Shown: positions 1 through 7,540 of the stretch, one piece after another
Layout of the letters: every line of letters starts with the position of its first letter
Position numbering within the stretch: position 1 is the first letter of the stretch
From: Promethearchaeota archaeon
Lineage (GTDB): Archaea; Asgardarchaeota; Lokiarchaeia; Sigynarchaeales; SOKP01
Length of the DNA: 10,465 bases
Direction of reading: 5' to 3'
Assembly: GCA_016839425.1 (NCBI GenBank)
Contig: JAEOUI010000392.1
Coordinates: forward strand, 1-10,465
Program-made: the position numbers and the translations under genes
The notes under the pieces: model-generated
What the model saw: the letters and a program-made list of their open reading frames with translations, nothing else
What the model was told of the DNA's origin: nothing
The model's database searches: none

Positions 1-102
1 AGATATTTCAAGAAATAAGTAAAAAACTTAAATTAATTCCTAGCCTCTATTTCTTAATGTCAAATTTAATCATGAGTATGAACAGGAATATATTGATATA
101 AA
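1..102. other. AT-rich upstream region of the oxidoreductase operon
   Basis: No gene is visible here. The stretch holds an 8-bp inverted repeat, AAGAAATA at 10-17 against TATTTCTT at 48-55, with a 30-nt loop. A TATA-like AATTTAATC lies around 63-71, about 37 nt before the ATG at 103. In archaea this would place the transcription start near position 92 and give a leader of only about 11 nt. The sequence just before the ATG has no Shine-Dalgarno-like purine run. In such AT-rich DNA both the repeat and the box could be chance. Confidence 0.35.
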
Positions 103-1101
103 ATGTTAGAAGCAAATCAAATGAAAGAAGTCTTAAAAGATTACTGTGTGAACCTGCGTTTTCATGCGCGTGGAGGGCAAGGAGGCGTCACTGCCGCCGA
201 TCTCTGCGTGGAATCATACGATGGCTACGGTGTCAGTCAGCCAAAGTTTGGCGCAGAACGCATGGGGAGTCCTACAATGAGTTTTGTTCGCTTGAGCGCA
301 AATTACGATTTAGTAAGGTCAAACGAACAAGTATACAGTCCACACTTCGTTTCAGTTCTTGATGAGTCTCTTCTGAGCGAAATCGATGTAACCGCAGGAA
401 TGGCAGAAGGTGGCTGGTTGATCGTGAACACCACGATGAATCAGTCCGAAATCGAAATGACGCTCGGAAAAAAGAATTTGAACATCGCAACGATTGACGC
501 CACCAACATTGCAATGGAAGTATTAGGCAGAAATATTACCAATACGATTATTCTCGGTGCCTTGGTGCGCGTGTCAAATATATTTACAATGGAACAACTC
601 GCTGACGCCATAATGGCTCGATTTAAAGGAGAGTTAGCAGGGAAAAATGTAAAGGCCATTAATCGAGCTTTCGAAGAAACATGCCTTTACGAGAGTCCCT
701 CAGCGGGTTCAATTGATTTTACAAAAGATACCAAGATTTTATGGCAACAAGCAAGTTTGGGTCTACCTGGATATAAAGAACTCGATCTCGCTGGAGTTTG
801 GTATACAGATAATAATGTCATTAAAGTTGGAAGCGATCAAGTAAATACGGGCTCTTGGGGTGAATGGAACATCATTTGGGACGAAGAAAAATGTACTAAT
901 TGCGCTCAATGCTGGTATATCTGTCCTGATTTTGCCATCGTGATAGTTAATGACGAGGAAAAAAAAGGAAAATACAAGATGGCGGGCATCGACCAATTTC
1001 ATTGCAAATCGTGTCAAAATTGCATTGAAACATGCCCTGTAAAGGCTATATCTAAAGAATTGAAACAAGGGCCAGGCTCCTGCGCCGTGCCTGAAACGTG
1101 A
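103..1101 (+). CDS. 2-oxoacid (pyruvate-type):ferredoxin oxidoreductase, fused gamma-delta subunit
   Basis: This subunit combines the gamma (CoA/structural) domain and the delta ferredoxin-like electron-transfer domain of a pyruvate-type ferredoxin oxidoreductase, a cytoplasmic enzyme. Residues about 17-200 match the gamma family: the glycine-rich RGGQGGVTAA near the start, then FGAERMGSP, VVSVLDESLL-like and DATNIAMEVLG-like segments. Residues about 255-320 are a two-[4Fe-4S] ferredoxin module with C264, C267, C270, C274 and C301, C304, C307, C311, each series followed by Pro. Many archaea encode gamma and delta separately; fused versions are also known. The ATG at 103 has no ribosome-binding site. 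The ATG at 121 (residue 7) is an alternative start, and conservation begins only near residue 17. The alpha gene starts 15 nt after the stop, so co-transcription is very likely. Pyruvate as substrate is inferred from overall similarity to PorG/PorD; another 2-oxoacid is possible. Confidence 0.9.
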   Translation: MLEANQMKEVLKDYCVNLRFHARGGQGGVTAADLCVESYDGYGVSQPKFGAERMGSPTMSFVRLSANYDLVRSNEQVYSPHFVSVLDESLLSEIDVTAGMAEGGWLIVNTTMNQSEIEMTLGKKNLNIATIDATNIAMEVLGRNITNTIILGALVRVSNIFTMEQLADAIMARFKGELAGKNVKAINRAFEETCLYESPSAGSIDFTKDTKILWQQASLGLPGYKELDLAGVWYTDNNVIKVGSDQVNTGSWGEWNIIWDEEKCTNCAQCWYICPDFAIVIVNDEEKKGKYKMAGIDQFHCKSCQNCIETCPVKAISKELKQGPGSCAVPET

Positions 1102-1116
1102 GGAGGTCAGAGGAAA
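1102..1116 (+). promoter_or_regulatory. Strong ribosome-binding site for the alpha subunit
   Basis: GGAGG at 1102-1106 directly follows the stop of the preceding gene, with a second purine run AGAGGAAA at 1109-1116. It fixes the alpha start at 1117 and shows that internal genes of the operon use Shine-Dalgarno initiation, unlike its first gene. Confidence 0.7.
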
Positions 1117-2340
1117 ATGAGTATAGAACCAATGAAATTATTTTTTAAGGAAATTAAAAAACCTATAAAAACTGCAATGATAGGTAATTACGCCGTGGCG
1201 GGAGGCGTGACGCAGACCGATCCTGATGTTATTTGCGCCTTTCCAATCACGCCGCAAACGCAGTCGGTAGAAGGATTATCTGATGTGGTTAATCAAGGAC
1301 GATTGAAGGCAGCATTCGTTAATGTCGAGTCCGAATTAGCAGCCATGAGTTATGCAACTGCTGCGTGCGCTGCTGGAGCAAGAACATTTACGGCTACTGC
1401 ATCTCAAGGATATTTATTAATGGCAGAAGCCTTACCAATGCCAGTTGGCTGGAGGCTCCCGTTAACAATGATGATTTCTGCTCGAGCATTTAATTCTCCA
1501 AACTTATCAATTTGGAACTCGTGGGAATTTGTTCTTATGGATTTTGGTTGGAATTGCATTGTTTCTGAAAATGTGCAAGAAACCTACGATGCCGCAATCA
1601 TATCAGTAATGATATCTGAAGACTCTTTGTTTCCAACAATGTTTGTTCACGATGGATTTATCATATCGCACTCGGTCCAACAACTCGAACTCATTCCCGA
1701 CGAAACTGTTAGGAAATTAACTCCAAAAAAGAAACGGCATACCATTGATCCTGAAAATCCAGGAACTTGGGGTGGCATCGTAACTCCCGATTATTTCACG
1801 GAAGGAAGGCTTGCCCTTGATATTGCAAAACAACCCGTCCTAGGCATGATTGACGATGTTTTCAAGCGATTTAAGGAAGCTACTGGCAGGGAATATAAAT
1901 CAATCGAAACCTACAATCTCGATAATCCCTCAAGAACGGCTTTTATTACGATGGGCTCGATGTGTGGAAACATCATTAGCTGGATGACGAAAAATAAGGA
2001 TGTTGGACTTATTAAGATCCGCACCTATAGGCCCTTCCCCTACGAGGAATTGCAAAAAATCGTACAAGAAAACAATATCGAGAAACTTATCATATTAGAG
2101 AAATCAGATTCGTTAAACAATTTGCTTCCTCCGTTTTCAAGCTCGATTGCAACGGCTCTTTATCCCTTGGGAACCTTGTTTAGAACATTTATTGTCGGAT
2201 TGGGTGGCAGAGACGTCACCAGAGACGAGCTTTCGGTTGCTCGAGATAAAATGAAAGATGTTAGAGATATGAACGGGCAATTATACATGTACTTGGGTGC
2301 TAGGGAATCAGCAAATAAATTACACGAGGTGGTGATGTAA
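1117..2340 (+). CDS. porA: 2-oxoacid (pyruvate-type):ferredoxin oxidoreductase, alpha subunit
   Basis: The alpha subunit supplies the pyrimidine-binding half of the thiamine diphosphate site plus the C-terminal transketolase-like domain. At 407 residues it is close to the usual PorA length. Visible family signatures in normal order are PITPQT at 43-48, the VESE segment with its conserved Glu at 71, TATASQG at 92-98, an SIWNSWE segment that in family members reads (N)IWNDW, TYRPFPYEEL in the C-terminal third, and GLGGRDVTRDEL near the C-terminus. It begins after a strong ribosome-binding site and its TAA is immediately followed by the ATG of the beta gene, so alpha and beta are probably translationally coupled. 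Nothing is permuted or missing here, which contrasts with the beta subunit. The substrate is most likely pyruvate by similarity to PorA; sequence alone cannot exclude related 2-oxoacids. Confidence 0.92.
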   Translation: MSIEPMKLFFKEIKKPIKTAMIGNYAVAGGVTQTDPDVICAFPITPQTQSVEGLSDVVNQGRLKAAFVNVESELAAMSYATAACAAGARTFTATASQGYLLMAEALPMPVGWRLPLTMMISARAFNSPNLSIWNSWEFVLMDFGWNCIVSENVQETYDAAIISVMISEDSLFPTMFVHDGFIISHSVQQLELIPDETVRKLTPKKKRHTIDPENPGTWGGIVTPDYFTEGRLALDIAKQPVLGMIDDVFKRFKEATGREYKSIETYNLDNPSRTAFITMGSMCGNIISWMTKNKDVGLIKIRTYRPFPYEELQKIVQENNIEKLIILEKSDSLNNLLPPFSSSIATALYPLGTLFRTFIVGLGGRDVTRDELSVARDKMKDVRDMNGQLYMYLGARESANKLHEVVM

Positions 2341-3426
2341 ATGAGTCAACCAGAACGAAATACGATAATTTTTGAAGACCTCCTCAAAAGAAAAGAGAAA
2401 TGCAATGTGTTATATTTAAACTACGACAATGAAGCCTTCATGAACACGGGTATTCAAGAGTCTGGGGGAACTCCTCCCTACGCATCAACAACCACGGGTC
2501 CTGCTGGCGAAAAAATTCCCGGAAAAATTGGTGTGAAACAAGATCTCGTTACTCCCTTTGCTTTTTATGGTACGAAAAAGCTCTTCTTAGCCACAACAAA
2601 TCCTGCTTATCCTGCAGATTTTATGGGAAAAGTTGCAGACGCTCTGAAGTCAAACGGTTCCGCTTTCATCCAAGCTTACTCAGATTGTATGAGAGGTTGG
2701 CGACATGGTGCACAAGATGCTTTAAAAATCTCTAAAATGGCGACCGATTGTGGTTATTGGCCACTTTACACGGTCCGCGTTGAAGATGGACGCCCAACTT
2801 TTAGTTATTATCGAGGTCTTGATATTGATAAAGACAAATTCGTTGAGTATTTGAAATCAATGGGACGATTCAGACACCTTTTTAGGCCAAAATTCTTAGA
2901 AAAGAACATTGATGAAATAATTTATTACACTGAACAGCGAAACAACAAGTTAAAAGACTTGTTTGAAAAGTTTGGAGCAGAAAAACCTATCGATTTTTAC
3001 AAGGTAGATCGCAAGGCACTTGAACCCCAGCAACATTTACACCCTGGACACGGATTATGCCCTGGGTGCGGAGCGGGAATGGTACTCAACCAGATGGCCA
3101 CGGCGGCGTACGCCGTTGCGGGAAAGAATATTGTATATGTGAATAATACAAGCTGTTCGGAAGTATCCACTTCTAAAGACAACGTAACCTCTTGGAAGGT
3201 GCCCTGGGTGCACCACTTGTTCGAATCGGGTGCCACCATTGCTGATGCAATATCGACGACGAAAAAAATTCTAAAATCGAAAGGATTATACAATAGAGAA
3301 ATTCCTTATGTTATTCATATAGGTGGTGACGGATCCACTTACGATATTGGCTTCCAATTCCTAAAATCTGCCATGATGAGAACTAGTTCATTCGTTGAAA
3401 TGAACGAATATCTCGACCAAAAGTAA
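2341..3426 (+). CDS. porB: 2-oxoacid (pyruvate-type):ferredoxin oxidoreductase, beta subunit, circularly permuted
   Basis: The beta subunit binds thiamine diphosphate and the proximal [4Fe-4S] cluster. In ordinary PorB the order is CPGCG, a TGC-type cysteine, the GDG motif, YDNEAYMNTG, a PCPTGW cysteine, then the GRFKHLF tail. Here residues 23-200 carry the second half first (YDNEAFMNTG at 28-37, DCMRGWR with C116, SMGRFRHLF at 173-181). Residues 232-343 then carry the first half (HPGHGLCPGCG with C240 and C243, TSCSEVS with C272, SWKVPWVHH, GDGSTYDIG starting at G329). All four expected cluster cysteines and both parts of the cofactor motif are kept, so the protein looks functional. The cut lies between the GDG helix and the next beta strand. 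Residues about 200-232 bridge the old termini, and short extensions (1-20 and about 344-361) flank the new ones. It starts directly after the alpha stop, with GGTGA at 2331-2335 as ribosome-binding site. At 361 residues it is slightly longer than typical PorB. Family and permutation are read directly; activity is inferred. Confidence 0.93.
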   Translation: MSQPERNTIIFEDLLKRKEKCNVLYLNYDNEAFMNTGIQESGGTPPYASTTTGPAGEKIPGKIGVKQDLVTPFAFYGTKKLFLATTNPAYPADFMGKVADALKSNGSAFIQAYSDCMRGWRHGAQDALKISKMATDCGYWPLYTVRVEDGRPTFSYYRGLDIDKDKFVEYLKSMGRFRHLFRPKFLEKNIDEIIYYTEQRNNKLKDLFEKFGAEKPIDFYKVDRKALEPQQHLHPGHGLCPGCGAGMVLNQMATAAYAVAGKNIVYVNNTSCSEVSTSKDNVTSWKVPWVHHLFESGATIADAISTTKKILKSKGLYNREIPYVIHIGGDGSTYDIGFQFLKSAMMRTSSFVEMNEYLDQK

Positions 3427-3460
3427 ATTTTCCCTTATATTTTTTTTATTATTTTGTATT
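3427..3460 (+). terminator. T-rich terminator after the oxidoreductase operon
   Basis: Just after the beta stop codon there is an eight-T run at 3440-3447, followed by more T-rich sequence and without a strong hairpin. This is the usual form of an archaeal intrinsic terminator and would end the three-gene operon. Confidence 0.5.
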
Positions 3461-3591
3461 ATTTAGCAACTTTAACTATTATCGTCCTTTTATTCTTTTA
3501 GATCATTTCAACAAGTTTTTTAGATGTCTGGTCACATTTAAAATTAATATTAATTTATGTAATATTAATCAAAAGCAATTTAGGGAAAAAG
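3461..3591 (+). promoter_or_regulatory. Probable promoter region and ribosome-binding site of the surface-protein gene
   Basis: Two copies of TAATATTAAT lie at 3545-3554 and 3560-3569. The first is embedded in a perfect 12-bp palindrome (3543-3554). Either could be a TATA-type element or a protein-binding site. AGGG at 3582-3585 sits six bases before the ATG at 3592 and supports that start. No small gene is visible. Confidence 0.4.
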
Positions 3592-6357
3592 ATGAATAAA
3601 TCAAAAAAAAAACTGACAATATTAGTCTTAATTATTTCCAGCTTATTTTTATCCTGTTGTTTTTTAACAACTAATGTTGCGGCAGAATATTATGTCTCAG
3701 TAGGGGATTGCTGGATGTACGATTACGATGGTGATTATGGCACGGGAAATCTAACGGTTCAAGTAACTGTTGCTGAACAACCGTATGGCCCGTTAATGGG
3801 CGTGCTGTTTATGAATTCCTCTCTGTATTCAACAAACGAATATATATCCAATTTTGTTCTTGACGATTACGAAATGGACGATTTACTGAGTAATGGGACT
3901 AACGAATGGAGAACTTACGATGAACGCTCTTGTTATTGCATCGTTGGTTGGCTTTATGGTGCATACTTTGTTGTCGATACTGATACTGGAATCGTGCTGG
4001 AAAAATCGAGTTATTATGAAAACTATACTCTCGTGGAATGGGACCCTGTAATTGAGCCCGGGGAATGGCTCGTTTCTGAAGGAGATGAATGGGTTTATAA
4101 TGTTTCAGAAGATGGTTTGCTCACGGGCTTTTTGGGTGTTGAGGTTACCGAAGCTAATGATTATCCTTCCCAACCAATAGGGCGGATTTATCCAAATGGT
4201 TCTGCTCCTTCAGAAGAAGGTCTTTACGATTGGTATCCATTCAGGATCGTATTTAGTAATATAACAATTGCAGAAGCCGCAGCAAATAACGGCACATTTT
4301 CAGGAATCTATGGCGGAAGGATGTGTTATTATGTAATTCTTAACGATGTAAATACAGGTGTACAATTTTATATCGATAATGCCACGGGTATAACTTTAAA
4401 CGCTACAATCGATTATGGATATTCTTACGAACAGTATATTCTCAGGGATTGGTCGCTCGCTGGAATGGTCACAGAACCTACAGAATGGCTCGTTTCTGAA
4501 GGGGATGGATGGGTATATGAAATGGAAGAAGACGGAAACCTAACAGGAGATATATTAGGAATTGAAGTCACGAGCGTTCCCGAATTTCCCCGTTCTCCTT
4601 TAGGAAATCTCTATGATCCTAATGGATATTATGGGAGTGAAAATGAGCTTCTGTCTTATCAATTCGTTTTTGATAATGTAACGATTGCAAAAGCGGCGAC
4701 TACTGGTGGCACTTTTTCGGGTATATACGGGGGAAGAGAATGTTATTATGTCGTTATTATCGATGGATCAATGATTTTTTATATTGACAATAACACGGGA
4801 ATTGTACTGAATATGACCCAGTACTCTCAATCTCTCGTTCTTGTTGATTGGGAAATGTTTGAGTTGCCAAATTGGCTAGTCCAAGTTGGAGACATTTGGA
4901 CTTATGAGGTTAGAGTAAATGGTATGACCATTCAGATGAGTATAGAGGTAACATCAGTTCCTGATTGGCCAGAAATACCCCTTGGAACATTAAATATGAT
5001 GGGTACTACACAAACAGATCAAGAACTTAGTATGTATGTAATGGACTCGTATCATATTAATAATTTAGCTGAAACAAATGGAACCTATTGGGGAACTTAT
5101 GGTGGGAAATTGTGTGAATATGTAGTAATAGTTGAATCGTATGACGAAACTAGCTACACTGTATATGTTGATACAGAAACAGGCGTCGTGTTATACATGT
5201 TAATGATCTATGGCACGGATACTATCGAATATATTCTTTCTAGTTGGGAAATGATGGATCGCCCTCAATATCTTGTTGAGGCTGAAGACGAGTGGACTTA
5301 TGAAACATTAGAAGGGAGCACGCATCAAAATTTCACTGGAATCTTGGTGACTGATGTTCCTGAGTATCCGCTTTCTCCTATTGGAACCATTTTTACGGAG
5401 AATTCTATACCTTTAAAAAATCAAATGCTTAACGCTTCTGGTCCGAATGGTATTCCATTGGTAATTCCTTCAAACATTATAGACATGGCTATTCTAAATT
5501 TTGGAACGCAAACTGGACTTTATGGTGGAATTTTATGTGAATATGTAAATTTCACGGTCCTTACTGATACAGAAGTCCGATTTGACACGACAACGGGAGT
5601 TCTATTACACTATATTAACAGTAGTTCATCGATTGAATTTGTTCTCGTGGCGTGGTCTCAATTGATTGGACCAAACATTACTGTCAACCTACCACTAGAC
5701 AGTGATGTATGTGATTCAACTCCGCCTGCTTTCAACATTTGGATTGAAGGAACCGATGTGGAATCTTCTTGGTACAAGATTAATAGAGGATCACCAATCT
5801 TCCTTTCAGGAGATAATGGAACAAGCACGGGAACAATAGATTCAACTATATGGGGTGGATTGGAGGACGGATTAATCGAGATCTCTTTTTATGCAAACGA
5901 TTCCTTAGGAAATCAGAGAAGTACAAGTGTTTCTATATTTAAAGACACTCAGGCGCCACTGATCTCGATTATTTCGCCAACGAGTGGACAGGAATGTGAT
6001 TCGGCACCAGTATATAGTCTAGAAATAACTGAAGCAAATGTTGTTACGACTTGGTACACTTTAAACGACGGAGATCCTATTGAATTTTCTGGAACAAGTG
6101 GCACGATTGATTCAACTGCCTGGAACGAATTGGACGACGGAACTGTTATTATTCGATTTTATGTTATGGATGTAGCTGGAAATGTGAATCACGCAGAAGT
6201 AGAAGTGATCAAGGGTTCTGATTCAAATCCAGGAGGAGGAGAGCAAATTGTTCCAGGATATGACTTACTCGTAATTAGTAGTGTTCTTTTTATGACAATT
6301 TTCGTCTTACTAGGACTTATTTTAAGACAGCAAAAGAATAATTTAAAACGATATTAA
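3592..6357 (+). CDS. Large secreted, membrane-anchored repeat protein with Ig-like domains
   Basis: A 921-residue exported cell-surface protein of unknown function. Residues 1-31 form a signal peptide: lysines, a hydrophobic core at 8-25, and a likely cut after VAA. Five homologous repeats of about 126-140 residues begin near residues 32, 158, 298, 427 and 559. Each opens with a (W/Y)LV-x-x-GD-x-W-x-Y motif, continues with (I/V)EVT and a P-x-(S/P)-P-(I/L)-G segment, has GxYGG-x-x-C-(Y/E)-Y in its second half, and ends with a D-x-x-TG-(I/V)-x-L strand and a closing Trp. Residues about 694-786 and 789-873 are two related Ig-like domains (each with CDS-(T/A)-P, an SSWY or TTWY segment and TIDST). 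The C-terminus has a GGG linker, VPGYD at 887-891, one membrane helix at 892-911 and a basic tail. This resembles archaeal C-terminal sorting or anchor tails. Many N-x-S/T sites suggest glycosylation. S-layer-associated, adhesive or ligand-binding roles are possible; none is shown. Confidence 0.85.
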   Translation: MNKSKKKLTILVLIISSLFLSCCFLTTNVAAEYYVSVGDCWMYDYDGDYGTGNLTVQVTVAEQPYGPLMGVLFMNSSLYSTNEYISNFVLDDYEMDDLLSNGTNEWRTYDERSCYCIVGWLYGAYFVVDTDTGIVLEKSSYYENYTLVEWDPVIEPGEWLVSEGDEWVYNVSEDGLLTGFLGVEVTEANDYPSQPIGRIYPNGSAPSEEGLYDWYPFRIVFSNITIAEAAANNGTFSGIYGGRMCYYVILNDVNTGVQFYIDNATGITLNATIDYGYSYEQYILRDWSLAGMVTEPTEWLVSEGDGWVYEMEEDGNLTGDILGIEVTSVPEFPRSPLGNLYDPNGYYGSENELLSYQFVFDNVTIAKAATTGGTFSGIYGGRECYYVVIIDGSMIFYIDNNTGIVLNMTQYSQSLVLVDWEMFELPNWLVQVGDIWTYEVRVNGMTIQMSIEVTSVPDWPEIPLGTLNMMGTTQTDQELSMYVMDSYHINNLAETNGTYWGTYGGKLCEYVVIVESYDETSYTVYVDTETGVVLYMLMIYGTDTIEYILSSWEMMDRPQYLVEAEDEWTYETLEGSTHQNFTGILVTDVPEYPLSPIGTIFTENSIPLKNQMLNASGPNGIPLVIPSNIIDMAILNFGTQTGLYGGILCEYVNFTVLTDTEVRFDTTTGVLLHYINSSSSIEFVLVAWSQLIGPNITVNLPLDSDVCDSTPPAFNIWIEGTDVESSWYKINRGSPIFLSGDNGTSTGTIDSTIWGGLEDGLIEISFYANDSLGNQRSTSVSIFKDTQAPLISIISPTSGQECDSAPVYSLEITEANVVTTWYTLNDGDPIEFSGTSGTIDSTAWNELDDGTVIIRFYVMDVAGNVNHAEVEVIKGSDSNPGGGEQIVPGYDLLVISSVLFMTIFVLLGLILRQQKNNLKRY
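3685..5670 (+). repeat. Five in-gene repeats of the surface protein
   Basis: The units run at about 3685-4062, 4063-4482, 4483-4869, 4870-5265 and 5266-5670. Similarity is mainly at protein level. Units two and three are the closest pair: their first 20 bases, at 4063 and 4483, are identical, which points to a more recent duplication than for the others. The first unit lacks a clear EVT/PLG middle segment of the same form, so it is the most diverged or adapted to its position next to the signal peptide. Confidence 0.75.
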
Positions 6358-6402
6358 CCAATTTTTTTCTCCTACTTAATCTTCTTTTTTTTTCTTTCTT
6401 TA
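6358..6402 (+). terminator. T-tract terminator after the surface-protein gene
   Basis: Seven T at 6362-6368, nine T at 6385-6393 and further TTT/TTTT groups to 6401 follow the stop codon closely. Repeated oligo-T tracts without a required hairpin are the normal archaeal terminator form. Confidence 0.65.
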
Positions 6403-6556
6403 AAAAATATTGAACATATGTTATAATCTATTTTAAGATAGATTGTCGATTAAATTTTTTATTTATTATTTTTTAACTCAATTTTCTCAATCATCTTTCT
6501 ATAAATCCTAAGATTTAAATATCTTTCTTAGACACAAATGTAAAAGGAACGAGGAA
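6403..6556 (+). promoter_or_regulatory. Promoter region of the NmrA-like gene
   Basis: TTTAAATAT at 6514-6522 matches an archaeal TATA box and predicts transcription from about 6540-6545, giving a leader of roughly 15-20 nt. Further upstream, AATCTAT at 6425-6431 and ATAGATT at 6438-6444 form a 7-bp inverted repeat with a 6-nt loop. It could be part of the preceding terminator or a protein site. Purine runs AAAAGGAA (6542-6549) and GAGG (6551-6554) precede two closely spaced ATGs. The first run suits the ATG at 6557 and the second suits the ATG at 6563. Confidence 0.5.
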
Positions 6557-7441
6557 ATGATCATGATAGAAAAAATTCTCGTAACGGGTGCAACAGGTAA
6601 TATAGGATTTAAAACCATGCAATCATTACTCGAAAAAAGAGCACTCGTAAAAATTGCCATAAGAAGCGTCAAAAAAGCTAAAAAAATGGGATTATTCTTC
6701 TCTAAAGATGTCGTAAAATTTGACTATCTGTCTCCTTATGGATTTGAATTGGCACTTAATGATGTGGATCGTATGTTAATAATTGCCCCACCTTTCGAAT
6801 CAAACATGTATTTAATGCTAGTACCCTTTCTAGATTACATTCCTAAAAGATATGTTAAACACTTGGTGTTCTTATCTGCTCTTGGGGTAGATCGGAATGA
6901 AACTAATCCTTTCAGACAAATCGAATTAAAAATTCAAAAAATGAAAATTTCTTACACGATTGTTAGATCTAACTTTTTTATGCAGAATTTCACTACGGGA
7001 TTTCTCTCTGATGGATATAGCAAGGGAACTATTAGGGCACCCGCAGGTGAGGGAAAGACTAGTTTCATTGATTCAAGAGATGTTGCCGAATTCTTAGCAA
7101 CCATCCTTACGGAGCCAGATCACGAAAATAAAATATACGAAATTACTGGGAACGAGGCAATCACTCATCAAGAAGTTGCATCGACAATGTCTGAAACTTT
7201 AAAGAGAGATATCGAATATCTTGATGTAAACGAAGAAGAAATGAGAAGACTTCTCAAGAACAAGGGCATTTCAAAAGACAATATTGAATTTATGTTATCT
7301 TTCTATGAACCGGTAAGAAAAGGATTAGCAGCAAAAATCACGCCCACTTTTAACGAGATTCTCAGGAAAAATCCCAAAACATTTGTTAAGTTCCTCAATG
7401 AAACTGTTGTTAAAAAAATTCCCACGAAAGCTATTGTATAA
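6557..7441 (+). CDS. NmrA-type NAD(P)-binding protein (atypical short-chain dehydrogenase)
   Basis: A cytoplasmic Rossmann-fold protein of the atypical SDR / NmrA group. It has the nucleotide-binding motif TGATGNIG at 10-17, which fits the GxxGxxG pattern right after the first beta strand. It also has the segment FLSALGVDRN after the fourth strand, the YTIVRSNFFMQNF motif typical of NmrA and quinone-reductase-like relatives, and a later FIDSRDVAEFLATIL helix. At 294 residues it has normal length. Family members include NAD(P)H:quinone reductases and redox-sensing regulators, and the substrate cannot be told from sequence. The gene stands alone between a T-tract terminator and its own terminator. 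The start is either 6557 or, equally plausible by ribosome-site spacing, the ATG at 6563, which would remove two residues. No disruption is seen. Confidence 0.8.
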   Translation: MIMIEKILVTGATGNIGFKTMQSLLEKRALVKIAIRSVKKAKKMGLFFSKDVVKFDYLSPYGFELALNDVDRMLIIAPPFESNMYLMLVPFLDYIPKRYVKHLVFLSALGVDRNETNPFRQIELKIQKMKISYTIVRSNFFMQNFTTGFLSDGYSKGTIRAPAGEGKTSFIDSRDVAEFLATILTEPDHENKIYEITGNEAITHQEVASTMSETLKRDIEYLDVNEEEMRRLLKNKGISKDNIEFMLSFYEPVRKGLAAKITPTFNEILRKNPKTFVKFLNETVVKKIPTKAIV

Positions 7442-7470
7442 CTTTTTAAAAAATTCCTTTTTTTTTATAG
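7442..7470 (+). terminator. T-tract terminator after the NmrA-like gene
   Basis: TTTTT at 7443-7447 followed by an A-run, then nine T at 7458-7466, lie directly after the stop codon. This fits an archaeal oligo-T terminator. Confidence 0.6.
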
Positions 7471-7494
7471 TTTAGTTTAATTTATCGTCTTTAT

Positions 7495-7540
7495 TTAATT
7501 AAATATACATTCTTAAAACAAGTCATTGTGACATTTAAAA
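7495..7540 (+). promoter_or_regulatory. Probable TATA box and short leader of the amidohydrolase gene
   Basis: TTAAATATA at 7499-7507 is a good archaeal TATA match and predicts transcription near 7529, about 12 nt before the ATG at 7541. No Shine-Dalgarno sequence is present before that ATG, so initiation is probably nearly leaderless. The geometry is almost the same as upstream of the first gene of the window. Confidence 0.45.

Noticed and set aside
272..1068. Minus-strand open frames inside the gamma-delta gene
   Set aside because: They overlap a strongly supported conserved gene, show no family motifs and have no start signals; they are shadows.
2997..3293. A 98-codon minus-strand open frame within the beta subunit gene
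   Set aside because: It lies wholly inside a conserved coding region in the other strand and has no recognisable motif.
2341..3426. Assembly error or frameshift as the explanation for the scrambled beta subunit
   Set aside because: The frame is continuous across all junctions, both ends have proper start and stop contexts, the key residues are all kept once, and the gene is directly coupled to alpha. A chance mis-join would rarely keep all this. Read-level proof is still not available to me.
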